A stretch of 64,000 nt of DNA. Origin: Neobacillus niacini. Lineage in GTDB: Bacteria > Bacillota > Bacilli > Bacillales > Cytobacillaceae. A model generated the notes under the pieces. The model saw only the letters and a list, made by a program, of their open reading frames with translations. It had not been told where the DNA came from and made no database searches. Positions 1-8,091 of the stretch are shown here, in pieces. Numbering within the stretch: the stretch's first letter is position 1; the number at the start of each line of letters is the position of its first letter. The stretch covers positions 1-64,000 of the forward strand of contig NZ_JAMBOB010000013.1 in the NCBI RefSeq assembly GCF_023715415.1. Direction: 5' to 3'. A program made the translations under genes and the position numbers.

Positions 1-100
1 GCTAGTAAGAACCCTGAAAGATGATCAGGTTGATAGGTCAGAGGTGGAAGCGTGGTAACATGTGGAGCTGACTGATACTAATCGTTCGAGGACTTAACCA
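1..100 (+). rRNA. 23S ribosomal RNA, 3' end (partial)
   Basis: The first 100 bases match the conserved 3' end of Bacillus 23S rRNA, ending in the characteristic GAGGACTTAACC stretch. The rest of the gene lies to the left of the window. The 80-base spacer to 5S has no tRNA. Confidence 0.93.
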
Positions 101-180
101 ATTTTTAAAGGCAAACTCGTTTTACAACTTCTTCTGAAATTATCTAGTTTTGAGGGAATGAAACCTCAACTCTTTAAGAG

Positions 181-296
<116 letters not shown>

Positions 297-302
297 AAAC
301 GA

Positions 303-333
303 AGCACAATCTAATAAGGGTTGTGCTTTTTTG
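303..333 (+). terminator. rRNA operon terminator
   Basis: Inverted repeat AGCACAA/TTGTGCT followed at once by a T-run; it ends the rRNA operon just downstream of 5S. Confidence 0.85.
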
Positions 334-616
334 TGTTGTCCGTGAGGACAATCATGCCCTCGCAGTGGTTGTTTTAATAAATAAGGTAACGATACCCGAT
401 GAATCGTGCCCCTTTAATGGCGATTTTACAAAGTGAGGGGACAATACTATCAAGAATTAACAAAATCAAAAGTAACGCAAGAAAACGTTTTGCGAAACCC
501 CTAATAAAAAAAGTACGAAGTGTTTTACAATAAATCGTTACTAGACATACACCCAAATGCAATTACCAACATAGGATATAACGAGGGATACCCTGATGGA
601 GATAATTCTAAATTTT
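334..616. other. intergenic region between rRNA operon and csfB
   Basis: About 280 bases without a supported gene. A short hairpin (TTGTCC/GGACAA) lies near its left edge. The open frames here lack ribosome binding sites and resemble nothing I recognise. In B. subtilis csfB also directly follows this rRNA operon. Confidence 0.6.
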
Positions 617-646
617 GTATACAATTACAAAATATCGGGAAGAATA
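617..646 (+). promoter_or_regulatory. sigma-F promoter of csfB
   Basis: GTATA at 617-621, a 15-base spacer, then GGGAAGAATA at 637-646. This matches the forespore sigma-F consensus (GYATA, 15, GGnnAnAHTR) at every defined position. The predicted transcription start is about 653, immediately before the csfB ribosome binding site. CsfB is known to be made under sigma-F in B. subtilis. Confidence 0.75.
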
Positions 647-666
647 GGTGTATGGAGGTGGTGTGG

Positions 667-867
667 TTGAGTTCATTAGCACATAGTCATTACCAGGAAA
701 CGTGCGTTATTTGTGAAAATCAAAAACCAAAAGGGATACATCTATATACTTCATTTATATGTACAGACTGCGAAGAAGACTTAATTCAAACAGAAACACA
801 TGATCCAAAATATAAATACTATCTAAAACAACTTAAAAAAATTACAACACCTGAAATCTTTTCATAA
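667..867 (+). CDS. csfB: anti-sigma factor CsfB (Gin), inhibitor of sigma-G
   Basis: A 66-residue zinc-binding protein of the Gin/CsfB family, which binds sigma-G (and sigma-E) and stops premature late-forespore transcription during sporulation. Two CxxC pairs are seen, CVIC and CTDC, separated by a GIHLYTSFI segment typical of the family. The reading frame stays open to 520, but I place the start at TTG 667: GGAGGTG lies at 654-660 with a 6-base spacer, the sigma-F promoter would start transcription near 653, and the length then matches the 64-residue B. subtilis protein. Its place after the rRNA operon and before yaaO/tmk is conserved, although xpaC and yaaN are missing here. Confidence 0.88.
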   Translation: MSSLAHSHYQETCVICENQKPKGIHLYTSFICTDCEEDLIQTETHDPKYKYYLKQLKKITTPEIFS

Positions 868-892
868 AAGTCCATCCGGACTTTATTTTTTT
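867..892 (+). terminator. csfB terminator
   Basis: Stem AAAGTCC/GGACTTT overlapping the csfB stop codon, followed by ATTTTTTT. Confidence 0.8.
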
Positions 893-959
893 GCCTAAAA
901 AGGGGTAGGAAACGGCGTTTTTTGTTAAAATGAATAGGACTCTTTTAAGGAGCAAAACG

Positions 960-2402
960 ATGAATAAACAAACTAAAATTCCTTTATACGAAGCACTTCA
1001 TAAACATAAAAGTAATAATCCTATTTCATTACATGTTCCTGGGCATAAAGCTGGAGCTATTCTTCATCAGCACTCACAAGACTCATTTCAGAAACTATTA
1101 AAATTTGATGCCACAGAATTATCGTGTTTAGATGATTTACACTCCCCTGAAGGTGCAATAAAAGAGGCACAGGAGCTCTTAGCAGCACTTTATCAGGTAG
1201 AGGAGAGCTTTTTCTTAGTCAATGGATCAACCGTGGGCAATCTAGCCATGATTTTGTCAGTTTGTAAAAAAGATGATGTCGTTCTCGTACAAAGAAATTG
1301 CCATAAATCGGTTTTAAATGCTCTAAAACTAGCAAAAGCCCGCCCAGTGTTCTTAGAACCAGAATATAATCTAGAGTGGAAGAGTGCAACAGGTGTGTCC
1401 AAGGAAACAGTTGAAAGGGCTATTTCTCTTTATCCAGAAGCAAAGGCAATTGTCCTAACCTACCCGAATTACTATGGAATGGTGTATGATTTAAAAAGTG
1501 TTATAGAGCTAGCACATGCTCATAATATTCCTGTTTTGGCAGATGAAGCACATGGTCCTCATTTTATTATTGGAGAGCCATTCCCAGCCTCTGCTATTCA
1601 ATTAGGGGCTGATATGGTTGTCCAATCAGCACATAAAACCCTTCCTGCCATGACAATGGGTTCATATTTACATATAAACAGCAAACGCATTAACAGTGAG
1701 ATAGTGAAAGAGTACTTGCAAATGCTACAGTCAAGCAGTCCATCATACGTTATTATGGCTTCACTTGACCTAGCGAGAAATTATTTAGCAACCTATCAGT
1801 CTAGCGATTTGAAATACCTGCAAAATGAAATATCACACTTTAAAAAAGAGCTGTCTACGATTCAATGTATAAAGGTATTGGATTATCCAGACTCAAAAGG
1901 GGACACATTAAAGGTAACCATACAGTCAAGGTCAAAGTTAAGCGGATTTGATCTTCAAAAAAAACTAGAAGAGATAGGCATTTATACAGAACTGGCCGAT
2001 GCTTATAATGTGTTATTGATTCTTCCATTATTGAAGAAGAATCAAGACTATCCACTTGTAGATGTGTGCTGGAGAATGAAAGAGCTGTTAGAAAATATAC
2101 CCTATCGCCCAGTAAAAGAGGAATTTCTCATTAGCTCTGGCAATATTTCAGAATTGACAATTCCTTATGAAAGGCTATCCAGTATTCAAAAGGAGGCAAT
2201 ATCTATTACAGAAGCGGCAGGGCATGTTTGCGCTGAGACAATTACACCCTATCCGCCTGGTATTCCCTTATTATTAATGGGGGAGTTCATTACAGTGGAA
2301 AAAATCAATCAGCTTATCCAACTTACGGAAATGGGAGCAAGATTTCAAGGAGGAGCCCTCCTTGATAAAAGGTTGATTAATGTGGTTAAAACAAGCAGCT
2401 AA
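960..2402 (+). CDS. yaaO: Orn/Lys/Arg decarboxylase family protein (YaaO-type)
   Basis: A 480-residue PLP-dependent enzyme of the basic amino acid decarboxylase (fold III) family, the same length as B. subtilis YaaO. The PLP lysine is K226 in SAHKTLPA, preceded by the cofactor-binding LADEAHG at 193-199. An ATG at 930 is in frame, but ATG 960 has AAGGAG at 947-952 with a 7-base spacer and gives the family length. Substrate preference (lysine, arginine or ornithine) cannot be read from sequence; the family decarboxylates a basic amino acid to a polyamine precursor. It lies 27 bases before tmk, so the two are probably co-transcribed. Confidence 0.85.
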   Translation: MNKQTKIPLYEALHKHKSNNPISLHVPGHKAGAILHQHSQDSFQKLLKFDATELSCLDDLHSPEGAIKEAQELLAALYQVEESFFLVNGSTVGNLAMILSVCKKDDVVLVQRNCHKSVLNALKLAKARPVFLEPEYNLEWKSATGVSKETVERAISLYPEAKAIVLTYPNYYGMVYDLKSVIELAHAHNIPVLADEAHGPHFIIGEPFPASAIQLGADMVVQSAHKTLPAMTMGSYLHINSKRINSEIVKEYLQMLQSSSPSYVIMASLDLARNYLATYQSSDLKYLQNEISHFKKELSTIQCIKVLDYPDSKGDTLKVTIQSRSKLSGFDLQKKLEEIGIYTELADAYNVLLILPLLKKNQDYPLVDVCWRMKELLENIPYRPVKEEFLISSGNISELTIPYERLSSIQKEAISITEAAGHVCAETITPYPPGIPLLLMGEFITVEKINQLIQLTEMGARFQGGALLDKRLINVVKTSS

Positions 2403-2429
2403 ATCGAAAAAATGATTGGAGCAATTTAC

Positions 2430-3053
2430 ATGAGTTACTTCATTACCCTCGAAGGTGTCGAAGGGTCCGGCAAGTCAACCTTAATGAATTTCATCCGAGA
2501 TTCTATTGAAAGCAATGGAAAAAAGGTAGTTGTCACAAGAGAGCCAGGAGGTATTGATATAGCTGAACAGATTCGTTCAGTTATTTTAGATAAAAAGAAT
2601 ACTAAAATGGATGGCAGAACAGAAGCCCTGCTTTATGCTGCTGCAAGAAGACAGCATTTAGTAGAAAAGGTAATACCATCACTTCATGAAGGCTATATTG
2701 TATTATGTGATCGATTTCTCGATAGCAGCCTAGCTTATCAGGGATATGCAAGAGGGTTAGGTATCAATGAGGTCTATTCCATAAATAAATTTGCCATTGA
2801 AGATTTATTGCCTGATTTAACTTTGTACTTAGATTTAGATCCTCAAATTGGATTAAATCGAATTGCAAAAAATAAAGGGCGAGAAATAAACAGATTAGAT
2901 TTAGAGGAAATAGATTTTCATGTTAAAGTCCGGGAAGGCTATGAAGAAGTATTGAAGATGTTCCCAGAAAGAATGGTTAGAATAGATGCAAATCAAGACA
3001 TTGGAAAGGTTATGGCCGATATCAATGAGGTATTAGTAGAGAGACTGAAATAG
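2430..3053 (+). CDS. tmk: thymidylate kinase
   Basis: Converts dTMP to dTDP with ATP in the cytoplasm. The 207-residue protein has the P-loop GVEGSGKS (residues 9-16), the TREPGG loop, and the DRFLDSSLAYQG segment of bacterial Tmk. ATG 2430 has a TTGGAG ribosome site at 2416-2421; an in-frame ATG at 2412 would add six residues without a good ribosome site. In B. subtilis tmk is followed by yaaQ (darA); here a terminator and the xylan locus separate them by about 37 kb. Confidence 0.95.
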   Translation: MSYFITLEGVEGSGKSTLMNFIRDSIESNGKKVVVTREPGGIDIAEQIRSVILDKKNTKMDGRTEALLYAAARRQHLVEKVIPSLHEGYIVLCDRFLDSSLAYQGYARGLGINEVYSINKFAIEDLLPDLTLYLDLDPQIGLNRIAKNKGREINRLDLEEIDFHVKVREGYEEVLKMFPERMVRIDANQDIGKVMADINEVLVERLK

Positions 3054-3070
3054 CAGTCTCATATATAGTA

Positions 3071-3103
3071 AAAGGCAGGCTTCAAAAATGAGCCTGCCTT
3101 TTT
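3071..3103. terminator. bidirectional terminator between tmk and GH43
   Basis: Stem AAAGGCAGGCT/AGCCTGCCTTT flanked by A-run and T-run, able to stop both tmk and the convergent GH43 gene. It marks the left edge of the xylan locus. Confidence 0.85.
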
Positions 3104-3108
3104 AATGT

Positions 3109-4098
3109 TTATTTATCTTCGTATGGATCAATCGTTTGAATCGTTCCATCTTCGTTATATTTGAGTTCAGTATACTTAACAGAGCGCTTATGGTTGACAC
3201 CATCTGATAATGAGCAATCGTGATAGAACAGGTACCACTTATCGTTAAACTCAACAATTGAATGATGTGTAGTCCAGCCGATTACAGGGGTAAGAATTGT
3301 ACCTTTGAATGTAAAAGGACCTTGTGGATTTTCACTAACAGCATAAACAATTTTATGCGTTGTACCAGTTGAGTAAGATAGATAGTAAAGACCATTGTAT
3401 TTATGAACCCATGGGCCTTCAAAATATCTGCGATCCTCATCAGCTGCTAGAATCGGATTGCCGTCTTCATCTACGATGGAAATTTCCTTTGGTTCACTCT
3501 TAAATGTAAGCATATCGTCGCTTAATTCAGCTACGATGGGCCCTAAAGCAGGAGCTGATGGTGCTGGACCTTCAGCATCTGGAATAAAGGTTCTAGTCTG
3601 CCATTTTTCCAGTTGACCTCCCCAAAGACCGCCAAAATACATATAAGCTCTTTCATCATTATCCACTAACACAGCAGGGTCAATGCTAAAGCTCCCTGGA
3701 ATGTAATTTTCCTCTGGTGTAAAAGGTCCTGCAGGATTTGAACTTGTTGCGACACCAATTCGGAAAATACCATCATGGTCTCTTGCTGGGAAGTATAAGT
3801 AATACATGTTGTTTTTGTAGGCAGCATCCGGTGCCCACATTTGTTTAGATGCCCATGGAACATCTTTTACGTGAAGCGCTTCCCCGTGGTCGACAACAGG
3901 AGAGTTAGCATCATCCATAGATAGGACATGATAGTCTTCCATCTTATACTGGTCACCATTATCATTAGAAGGCTCATCATGATCAAGGTCGTGTGAAGGA
4001 TAGATATAAAGCTTTCCTTCAAAGACATGTGCAGAAGGATCTGCTGTATAAATATGAGTAACTAAAGGTTCATTAGGTTTTGAATTTTTCATCATCAT
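3109..4098 (-). CDS. glycoside hydrolase family 43 protein (xylosidase/arabinofuranosidase type)
   Basis: A 329-residue single-domain five-bladed beta-propeller enzyme of GH43, expected to remove xylose or arabinose from xylo-oligosaccharides with inversion. The three catalytic acids are in place: D20 (TADPSAHVF, base), D140 (FSIDPAV, pKa modulator) and E227 (YFEGPW, acid). There is no signal peptide, so it acts in the cytoplasm. It begins with three consecutive ATG codons; GGAGAG lies so close that the second or third ATG (4095 or 4092) may be the real start. It has its own promoter overlapped by a XylR-type operator, placing it in the xylose regulon. Exact substrate is uncertain. Confidence 0.85.
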   Translation of the reverse strand: MMMKNSKPNEPLVTHIYTADPSAHVFEGKLYIYPSHDLDHDEPSNDNGDQYKMEDYHVLSMDDANSPVVDHGEALHVKDVPWASKQMWAPDAAYKNNMYYLYFPARDHDGIFRIGVATSSNPAGPFTPEENYIPGSFSIDPAVLVDNDERAYMYFGGLWGGQLEKWQTRTFIPDAEGPAPSAPALGPIVAELSDDMLTFKSEPKEISIVDEDGNPILAADEDRRYFEGPWVHKYNGLYYLSYSTGTTHKIVYAVSENPQGPFTFKGTILTPVIGWTTHHSIVEFNDKWYLFYHDCSLSDGVNHKRSVKYTELKYNEDGTIQTIDPYEDK

Positions 4099-4133
4099 AT
4101 CTCTCCAATAGCTAGTTTGATACTTTCGGTTTT

Positions 4134-4162
4134 ATTATAACTGAAGTTGATTACTTTGTATA
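4134..4162 (-). promoter_or_regulatory. sigma-A promoter of the GH43 gene
   Basis: On the minus strand, TATACA (4162-4157), a 17-base spacer and TATAAT (4139-4134). The -35 lies inside the XylR-type operator at 4150-4176. Confidence 0.6.
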
Positions 4163-4176
4163 TCCAATCAACTAAC
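4150..4176 (-). promoter_or_regulatory. XylR-type operator (xylO) at GH43
   Basis: Reading the minus strand: left half GTTAGTTGATT, spacer GGATAT, right half ACAAAGTAAT. It aligns without gaps to the sites at xylR, xylA and the ABC importer, and shares TTGGATATACAAAG with the xylR site. It covers the -35 of the GH43 promoter, as expected for a repressor site. Confidence 0.7.
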
Positions 4177-4203
4177 ATTTTTTATAGGACGCTCTAATAT
4201 TGA

Positions 4204-4237
4204 AAAATAAACACCCCTGCTTTCTTAGCAAGGGTGT
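4204..4237 (-). terminator. xylR terminator
   Basis: On the minus strand a stem of ACACCCTTGC with GCAGGGGTGT followed by TTATTTTT, just past the xylR stop codon. Confidence 0.8.
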
Positions 4238-4242
4238 AGTAT

Positions 4243-5397
4243 TTAGGAGGATTTTACTTCTTCTTTGATGAACTTCTCCACAACAAAGGCCGATACACCT
4301 AATGATGTTGAGTATTTCCCGAGTTTTGGAAAGTCCAAATGCATTTCTTTTTGGTGGTGCGCGAGTGTATGGTTTTCAATCGTAGTTCGAATTGGCTGCT
4401 CAATCCATTGTCTTGCTAAAGCTAACCGGTTACCCAAGATTACCTGATCAGGGTTAAAGGTGTTAATAATGTTATTTATCCCATACCCTAGGTAAGTTCC
4501 AATTTCTCTAAAAAGCCTCTGAGCGGTTTCATCATGGTTTTCTGCTAACTCGATTAATAACTCGAGTGAATCACTGTTAGCCAACTCTAACAGTGCGTTT
4601 TCAGAAGCATATGCTTCCCAACATCCTCTGCTGCCACAACTGCAAGGCTTTCCATTGATATCAATAATCATATGTCCCATTTCACCTGAAAAGCCATTTT
4701 TACCTTGAAATAATTCCTTGTTTAAAATAATCCCGACACCTATACCAATTCCAGCACTGATATAAAGAATGTTTTGGAAGTCTTGACCTGCACCGAATTG
4801 TTGTTCACCAAATGCCCCAGCATTTGCCTCATTTTCAATAATGACAGGTAGATTGAATAAATCCTCAAGGTCTTTTTTTAACTGAATGTTGGTCCATCCT
4901 AAGTTTGGAGCAAGAAGGATAGAACCCTGTTTGTTGACAATCCCTGGGACACCTACTCCTATACCGACTATTCCATACCGGCTAGCAGGCATTTCAGCGA
5001 TAATCGATTGAATCATACTCTGTATGATGGTCATGATTGTAGGATAAGGGGTGCGTTTTACTGATTGGTTTTTTTCAATTAGAATATTGCCCTTTAAATC
5101 AGTCAAAATACATAAAACATAGTTTACCCCGATGTCAATTCCAACAGCATATCCCGCAACTTTATTGAAATGAAGGATTACAGGGCGACGTCCACCACTT
5201 GATTCCCCTGGTCCTGATTCATAAATAAGATCTTCTTCTAATAATTCATTTACTAAAGAAGAAACAGTTGCCTTATGCAAACCAGATACTTGAGCTATAT
5301 CTGCCCTTGAGATTGGTTCTTTTTCCATAATTAACTGTAATACGAGGGCTTTATTATTTTTTTTAACTATTTGTTGGTTCCATGACATGGTTTCCAT
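4243..5397 (-). CDS. xylR: xylose repressor XylR (ROK family)
   Basis: A ROK-family transcriptional repressor. An N-terminal winged helix-turn-helix (ISRADIAQVSGLHKATVSSLVNEL split over residues about 28-52) precedes the sugar-kinase-like domain with AVGIDIG near residue 83 and the ROK zinc motif CSCGSRGCWE. The SSGGRRP segment after the HTH is typical of Bacillus XylR. The frame extends upstream to TTG 5424, but ATG 5397 follows AAGGAG with a 7-base spacer and gives 384 residues, as I recall for B. subtilis XylR. It is divergent from the Gfo/Idh-xylA side, and an operator covers its own promoter, so it is probably autoregulated. Xylose is the expected inducer. Confidence 0.9.
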   Translation of the reverse strand: METMSWNQQIVKKNNKALVLQLIMEKEPISRADIAQVSGLHKATVSSLVNELLEEDLIYESGPGESSGGRRPVILHFNKVAGYAVGIDIGVNYVLCILTDLKGNILIEKNQSVKRTPYPTIMTIIQSMIQSIIAEMPASRYGIVGIGVGVPGIVNKQGSILLAPNLGWTNIQLKKDLEDLFNLPVIIENEANAGAFGEQQFGAGQDFQNILYISAGIGIGVGIILNKELFQGKNGFSGEMGHMIIDINGKPCSCGSRGCWEAYASENALLELANSDSLELLIELAENHDETAQRLFREIGTYLGYGINNIINTFNPDQVILGNRLALARQWIEQPIRTTIENHTLAHHQKEMHLDFPKLGKYSTSLGVSAFVVEKFIKEEVKSS

Positions 5398-5431
5398 TAG
5401 TAGACTCCTTATTTGGTAGTACAATTATCTT

Positions 5432-5460
5432 ATCATAATCTTTGTTTGTTGGATATACAA
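5432..5460 (-). promoter_or_regulatory. sigma-A promoter of xylR
   Basis: On the minus strand TTGTAT (5460-5455), 17 bases, TATGAT (5437-5432). The spacer and -35 lie within the operator at 5440-5466. Confidence 0.65.
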
Positions 5461-5466
5461 AGATAC
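5440..5466 (+). promoter_or_regulatory. XylR-type operator (xylO) at xylR
   Basis: Left half CTTTGTTTGTT, spacer GGATAT, right half ACAAAGATAC. The right half is imperfect, so the dyad is weaker than at xylA. It overlaps the xylR promoter and lies upstream of the divergent Gfo/Idh gene. Confidence 0.65.
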
Positions 5467-5492
5467 AAGCATAGTGATATACTATATTTGGT

Positions 5493-5520
5493 TTGTCCTT
5501 ATTAATGCATTAATTATACA
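5493..5520 (+). promoter_or_regulatory. possible promoter of the Gfo/Idh gene
   Basis: TTGTCC, 16 bases, TATACA, about 25 bases ahead of the gene. Weak -35; offered as the best candidate in the divergent region. Confidence 0.35.
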
Positions 5521-5544
5521 TACATTATGGAAGGAAAGATGGAT

Positions 5545-6534
5545 ATGGAAAAGGTCCGATGGGGAGTTTTGAGTACAGCAGGAATTGCTCAAACACAGGT
5601 AATTCCGGCAATTTTACGTTCAGATTATGCAGAACTTATTGGGATTGCCAGCAGGGGAGAGAAAGCAAGGGATGTTGCAGAGGTTTTTTCTATTCCTTAT
5701 TATTATGAATCCTATGGGGATCTTCTTAGAAACCAAGAGATTGATGCTGTATACATACCGCTTCCGAATCATATACATAAGGAATGGGCAATTGAAGCAG
5801 CAAAGTGTGGAAAACACATCCTTATTGAAAAACCAATTGCCTTAACATCAGAAGAAACAGAGGAAATTATTGACGTTTGTGACAGTAATAACGTTAAATT
5901 TATGGAAGCTTTTATGTATCAATTCCATCCACAACATAAGCAGGTCAAAGAAATCATTGCATCTGGAGAGATTGGAGAAGTTAAATTCTTGCGGGCATGT
6001 TTTTCTTTCCTTTTAGAAGATAGGAAAGAGAATATCAGGATGAACAAGGAAATGGGAGGAGGTAGTATATACGATATAGGCAGTTACTGTATACATGCTA
6101 TTCGTAACATTACTGGGTCTGAGCCCGTTCAGGTTGAAGCATTTGCAGAACTAGATCCGGAGTCTGGTATCGATTTATCTTCCATTGTCTATATGAAAAT
6201 GGAAAATGGAGTCAGCTGTGTATTTGATTGCAGTTTTGATATGTGTTTTAGACAAGAATATGAAATTATTGGATCAAAGGGCAGGATTACTGTACCGGGT
6301 GCTTATCGTCCTGATGTCATTGGTAATGAGGGAGTGATTCTCATACAGTCAGAGCAGGGGCAGCGGACTGAAATTGTTGACGGTGATCAATATAAATTAC
6401 AAATTGATCATTTTTCACAAGCGATTAAAGAAGACTTTCAACCCGTTTATACAGCAGAAAATACGCTTAAAAATATGCGTGTTATTGACGCCTGTTACAA
6501 ATCAATAGAAAATAGACGGGCAATAGGGGTTTAA
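5545..6534 (+). CDS. Gfo/Idh/MocA family NAD(P)-dependent oxidoreductase
   Basis: A two-domain sugar oxidoreductase. The N-terminal Rossmann fold carries WGVLSTAGIAQ and the family EKP motif (ILIEKPIAL) whose lysine is catalytic; the C-terminal alpha/beta domain contains GGGSIYDIGSYCIHAIR with the usual D and H of the active site. Length is 329 residues from ATG 5545; ATGs at 5527 and 5539 are also in frame, but GGAAGGAAAG at 5529-5538 fits 5545 best. Members related to this type include dimeric dihydrodiol and D-xylose dehydrogenases, so a role in oxidising xylose or a xylose-derived sugar is plausible but unproven. It sits between xylR and xylA in an unusual position; see findings. Confidence 0.8.
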   Translation: MEKVRWGVLSTAGIAQTQVIPAILRSDYAELIGIASRGEKARDVAEVFSIPYYYESYGDLLRNQEIDAVYIPLPNHIHKEWAIEAAKCGKHILIEKPIALTSEETEEIIDVCDSNNVKFMEAFMYQFHPQHKQVKEIIASGEIGEVKFLRACFSFLLEDRKENIRMNKEMGGGSIYDIGSYCIHAIRNITGSEPVQVEAFAELDPESGIDLSSIVYMKMENGVSCVFDCSFDMCFRQEYEIIGSKGRITVPGAYRPDVIGNEGVILIQSEQGQRTEIVDGDQYKLQIDHFSQAIKEDFQPVYTAENTLKNMRVIDACYKSIENRRAIGV

Positions 6535-6550
6535 AAATTTATAAAAAAAT

Positions 6551-6577
6551 CTTTGTTTATTGAATAGACAAACAAAG
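6551..6577 (+). promoter_or_regulatory. XylR-type operator (xylO) at xylA
   Basis: Dyad CTTTGTTT/AAACAAAG spaced by 11 bases (left half CTTTGTTTATT, spacer GAATAG, right half ACAAACAAAG). It covers the -35 of the xylA promoter and closely resembles the B. subtilis xyl operator. Confidence 0.85.
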
Positions 6578-6593
6578 TTCGCGGTGCTATAAT
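6565..6593 (+). promoter_or_regulatory. sigma-A promoter of xylAB
   Basis: TAGACA (6565-6570), 17 bases, TATAAT (6588-6593) with an extended TGC before the -10. A strong promoter whose -35 is inside the operator. Confidence 0.85.
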
Positions 6594-6635
6594 CTACTTA
6601 AGCAAGAGTTTTAGTTCAAAAGATTATTAGTCTTT

Positions 6636-6649
6636 TGTAAGCATTTACA
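6636..6649 (+). promoter_or_regulatory. candidate CcpA site (cre) in the xylA leader
   Basis: TGTAAGCATTTACA matches the cre consensus TGWAANCGNTNWCA at all but one position (CA instead of the central CG). It lies about 35-50 bases after the predicted transcription start, a normal place for CcpA repression of xyl operons. Confidence 0.55.
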
Positions 6650-6692
6650 TTATTAAACTAAAAACCATTAATCTTATAGGAGGAATAACCAC

Positions 6693-8009
6693 ATGGCTTA
6701 TTTCGAAAACGTAAATAAAATTCAATTTGAGGGTGCTTCATCAACAAATCCTTTTGCATTTAAGTACTATAATCCTGAGGAAGTTATCAATGGAAAAACA
6801 ATGGAGGAACTTCTTCGTTTCTCTGTTGCTTACTGGCACACATTTAATGCTGATGGAACAGATCCATTTGGTGTAGGTACAGCTCAACGTTCATGGGATC
6901 GCTTTTCAGGTTTAGATTTAGCAAAAGCGCGTGTTGAAGCAGCGTTTGAACTTTTTGAGAAACTAAATGTTCCTTTCTTCGCTTTCCATGACGTTGATAT
7001 TGCTCCAGAAGGAAGTACTTTAGCAGAATCAAACGAAAATCAAGATGTTATCGTATCAATGATTAAAGATTACATGAAAACAAGCAAGACAAAATTACTT
7101 TGGAACACAGCTAACATGTTCTCTAACCCACGCTATGTTCACGGTGCGGCGACTTCTCCAAATGCAGATGTGTTTGCTTATTCTGCAGCAAAGGTTAAAA
7201 AAGCATTAGAAGTAGCAAAAGAACTTGGCGCAGAAAACTATGTATTCTGGGGCGGTCGTGAAGGGTACGAAACACTACTAAATACAGACATGAAGCTTGA
7301 ACAAGACAATTTAGCACGTTTCTTCCATATGGCAGTAGATTATGCTAAAGAAATTGGCTTAAATGTTCCATTCTTAATCGAGCCAAAACCAAAAGAGCCT
7401 ACAAAGCATCAATATGATTTCGATGTGGCTACTGGTCTAGCATTCTTACAAAAATACAATTTAACAGACTACTTCAAATTCAATATTGAAGCAAACCATG
7501 CTACTTTAGCTGGTCACACATTCGAGCACGAGTTAAGAACTGCTCGTATTAACGGAATGTTAGGATCTGTTGATGCTAACCAAGGTGATACATTACTTGG
7601 CTGGGATACAGATGAGTTCCCGACTGACCTTTACTCTAACACATTAGCTATGTATGAAATTCTGAAAAATGGCGGTCTAGGAAAAGGCGGCTTGAACTTC
7701 GACTCAAAAGTAAGAAGAGGTTCATTCGAAGCAGAAGATCTATTCCATGCACACATTGCTGGTATGGATGCATTTGCCATCGGATTAAAGGTTGCGAACA
7801 AGCTTATTGAGGATAAAGCTTTAGATAGTTTTGTTGAAGAACGCTATAGCAGCTATACTAATGGAATCGGCCTAGATATTGTTGAAGGCAAAACAAACTT
7901 CCATGAATTAGAGAAATATGCTCTTCAATTAACAGAAATCAAGAACACATCAGGCAGAACAGAACGCCTGAAAGCTACAATTAATCAGTATCTATTACAA
8001 ACACTTTAA
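6693..8009 (+). CDS. xylA: xylose isomerase
   Basis: Interconverts D-xylose and D-xylulose in the cytoplasm using two divalent metal ions. The 438-residue class II enzyme has catalytic H99 and D102 (FFAFHDVDIAPEG), metal ligands E230, E266, H269, D294, D305 and D307, and K232 in EPKPKEPTKHQ. AGGAGGA at 6678-6684 supports ATG 6693. It is the first gene after a strong, operator-controlled promoter and is separated from xylB by a hairpin with a T-run, so partial termination probably keeps XylA in excess of XylB. Confidence 0.97.
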   Translation: MAYFENVNKIQFEGASSTNPFAFKYYNPEEVINGKTMEELLRFSVAYWHTFNADGTDPFGVGTAQRSWDRFSGLDLAKARVEAAFELFEKLNVPFFAFHDVDIAPEGSTLAESNENQDVIVSMIKDYMKTSKTKLLWNTANMFSNPRYVHGAATSPNADVFAYSAAKVKKALEVAKELGAENYVFWGGREGYETLLNTDMKLEQDNLARFFHMAVDYAKEIGLNVPFLIEPKPKEPTKHQYDFDVATGLAFLQKYNLTDYFKFNIEANHATLAGHTFEHELRTARINGMLGSVDANQGDTLLGWDTDEFPTDLYSNTLAMYEILKNGGLGKGGLNFDSKVRRGSFEAEDLFHAHIAGMDAFAIGLKVANKLIEDKALDSFVEERYSSYTNGIGLDIVEGKTNFHELEKYALQLTEIKNTSGRTERLKATINQYLLQTL

Positions 8010-8033
8010 ATTGTAATAGTATAATCTATAAAC

Positions 8034-8073
8034 TAAAAAAAGTGCTGGCGGCTATTACTCCAGCGCTTTTTTT
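8034..8073 (+). terminator. intercistronic terminator between xylA and xylB
   Basis: Stem AAAGTGCTGG/CCAGCGCTTT (one G-U pair) with a long T-run ending 19 bases before xylB. No separate xylB promoter is evident, so it is probably leaky. Confidence 0.8.
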
Positions 8074-8091
8074 GAAAAAAGGATGATAGAG

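Noticed and set aside
374..562. Minus-strand 62-codon frame with a hydrophobic centre between the rRNA operon and csfB
   Set aside because: No ribosome site upstream, no resemblance to a known protein, and AT-rich sequence readily gives such frames.
520..666. Upstream extension of csfB to ATG 520
   Set aside because: It lies mostly before the sigma-F promoter and has no ribosome site; family length supports TTG 667.
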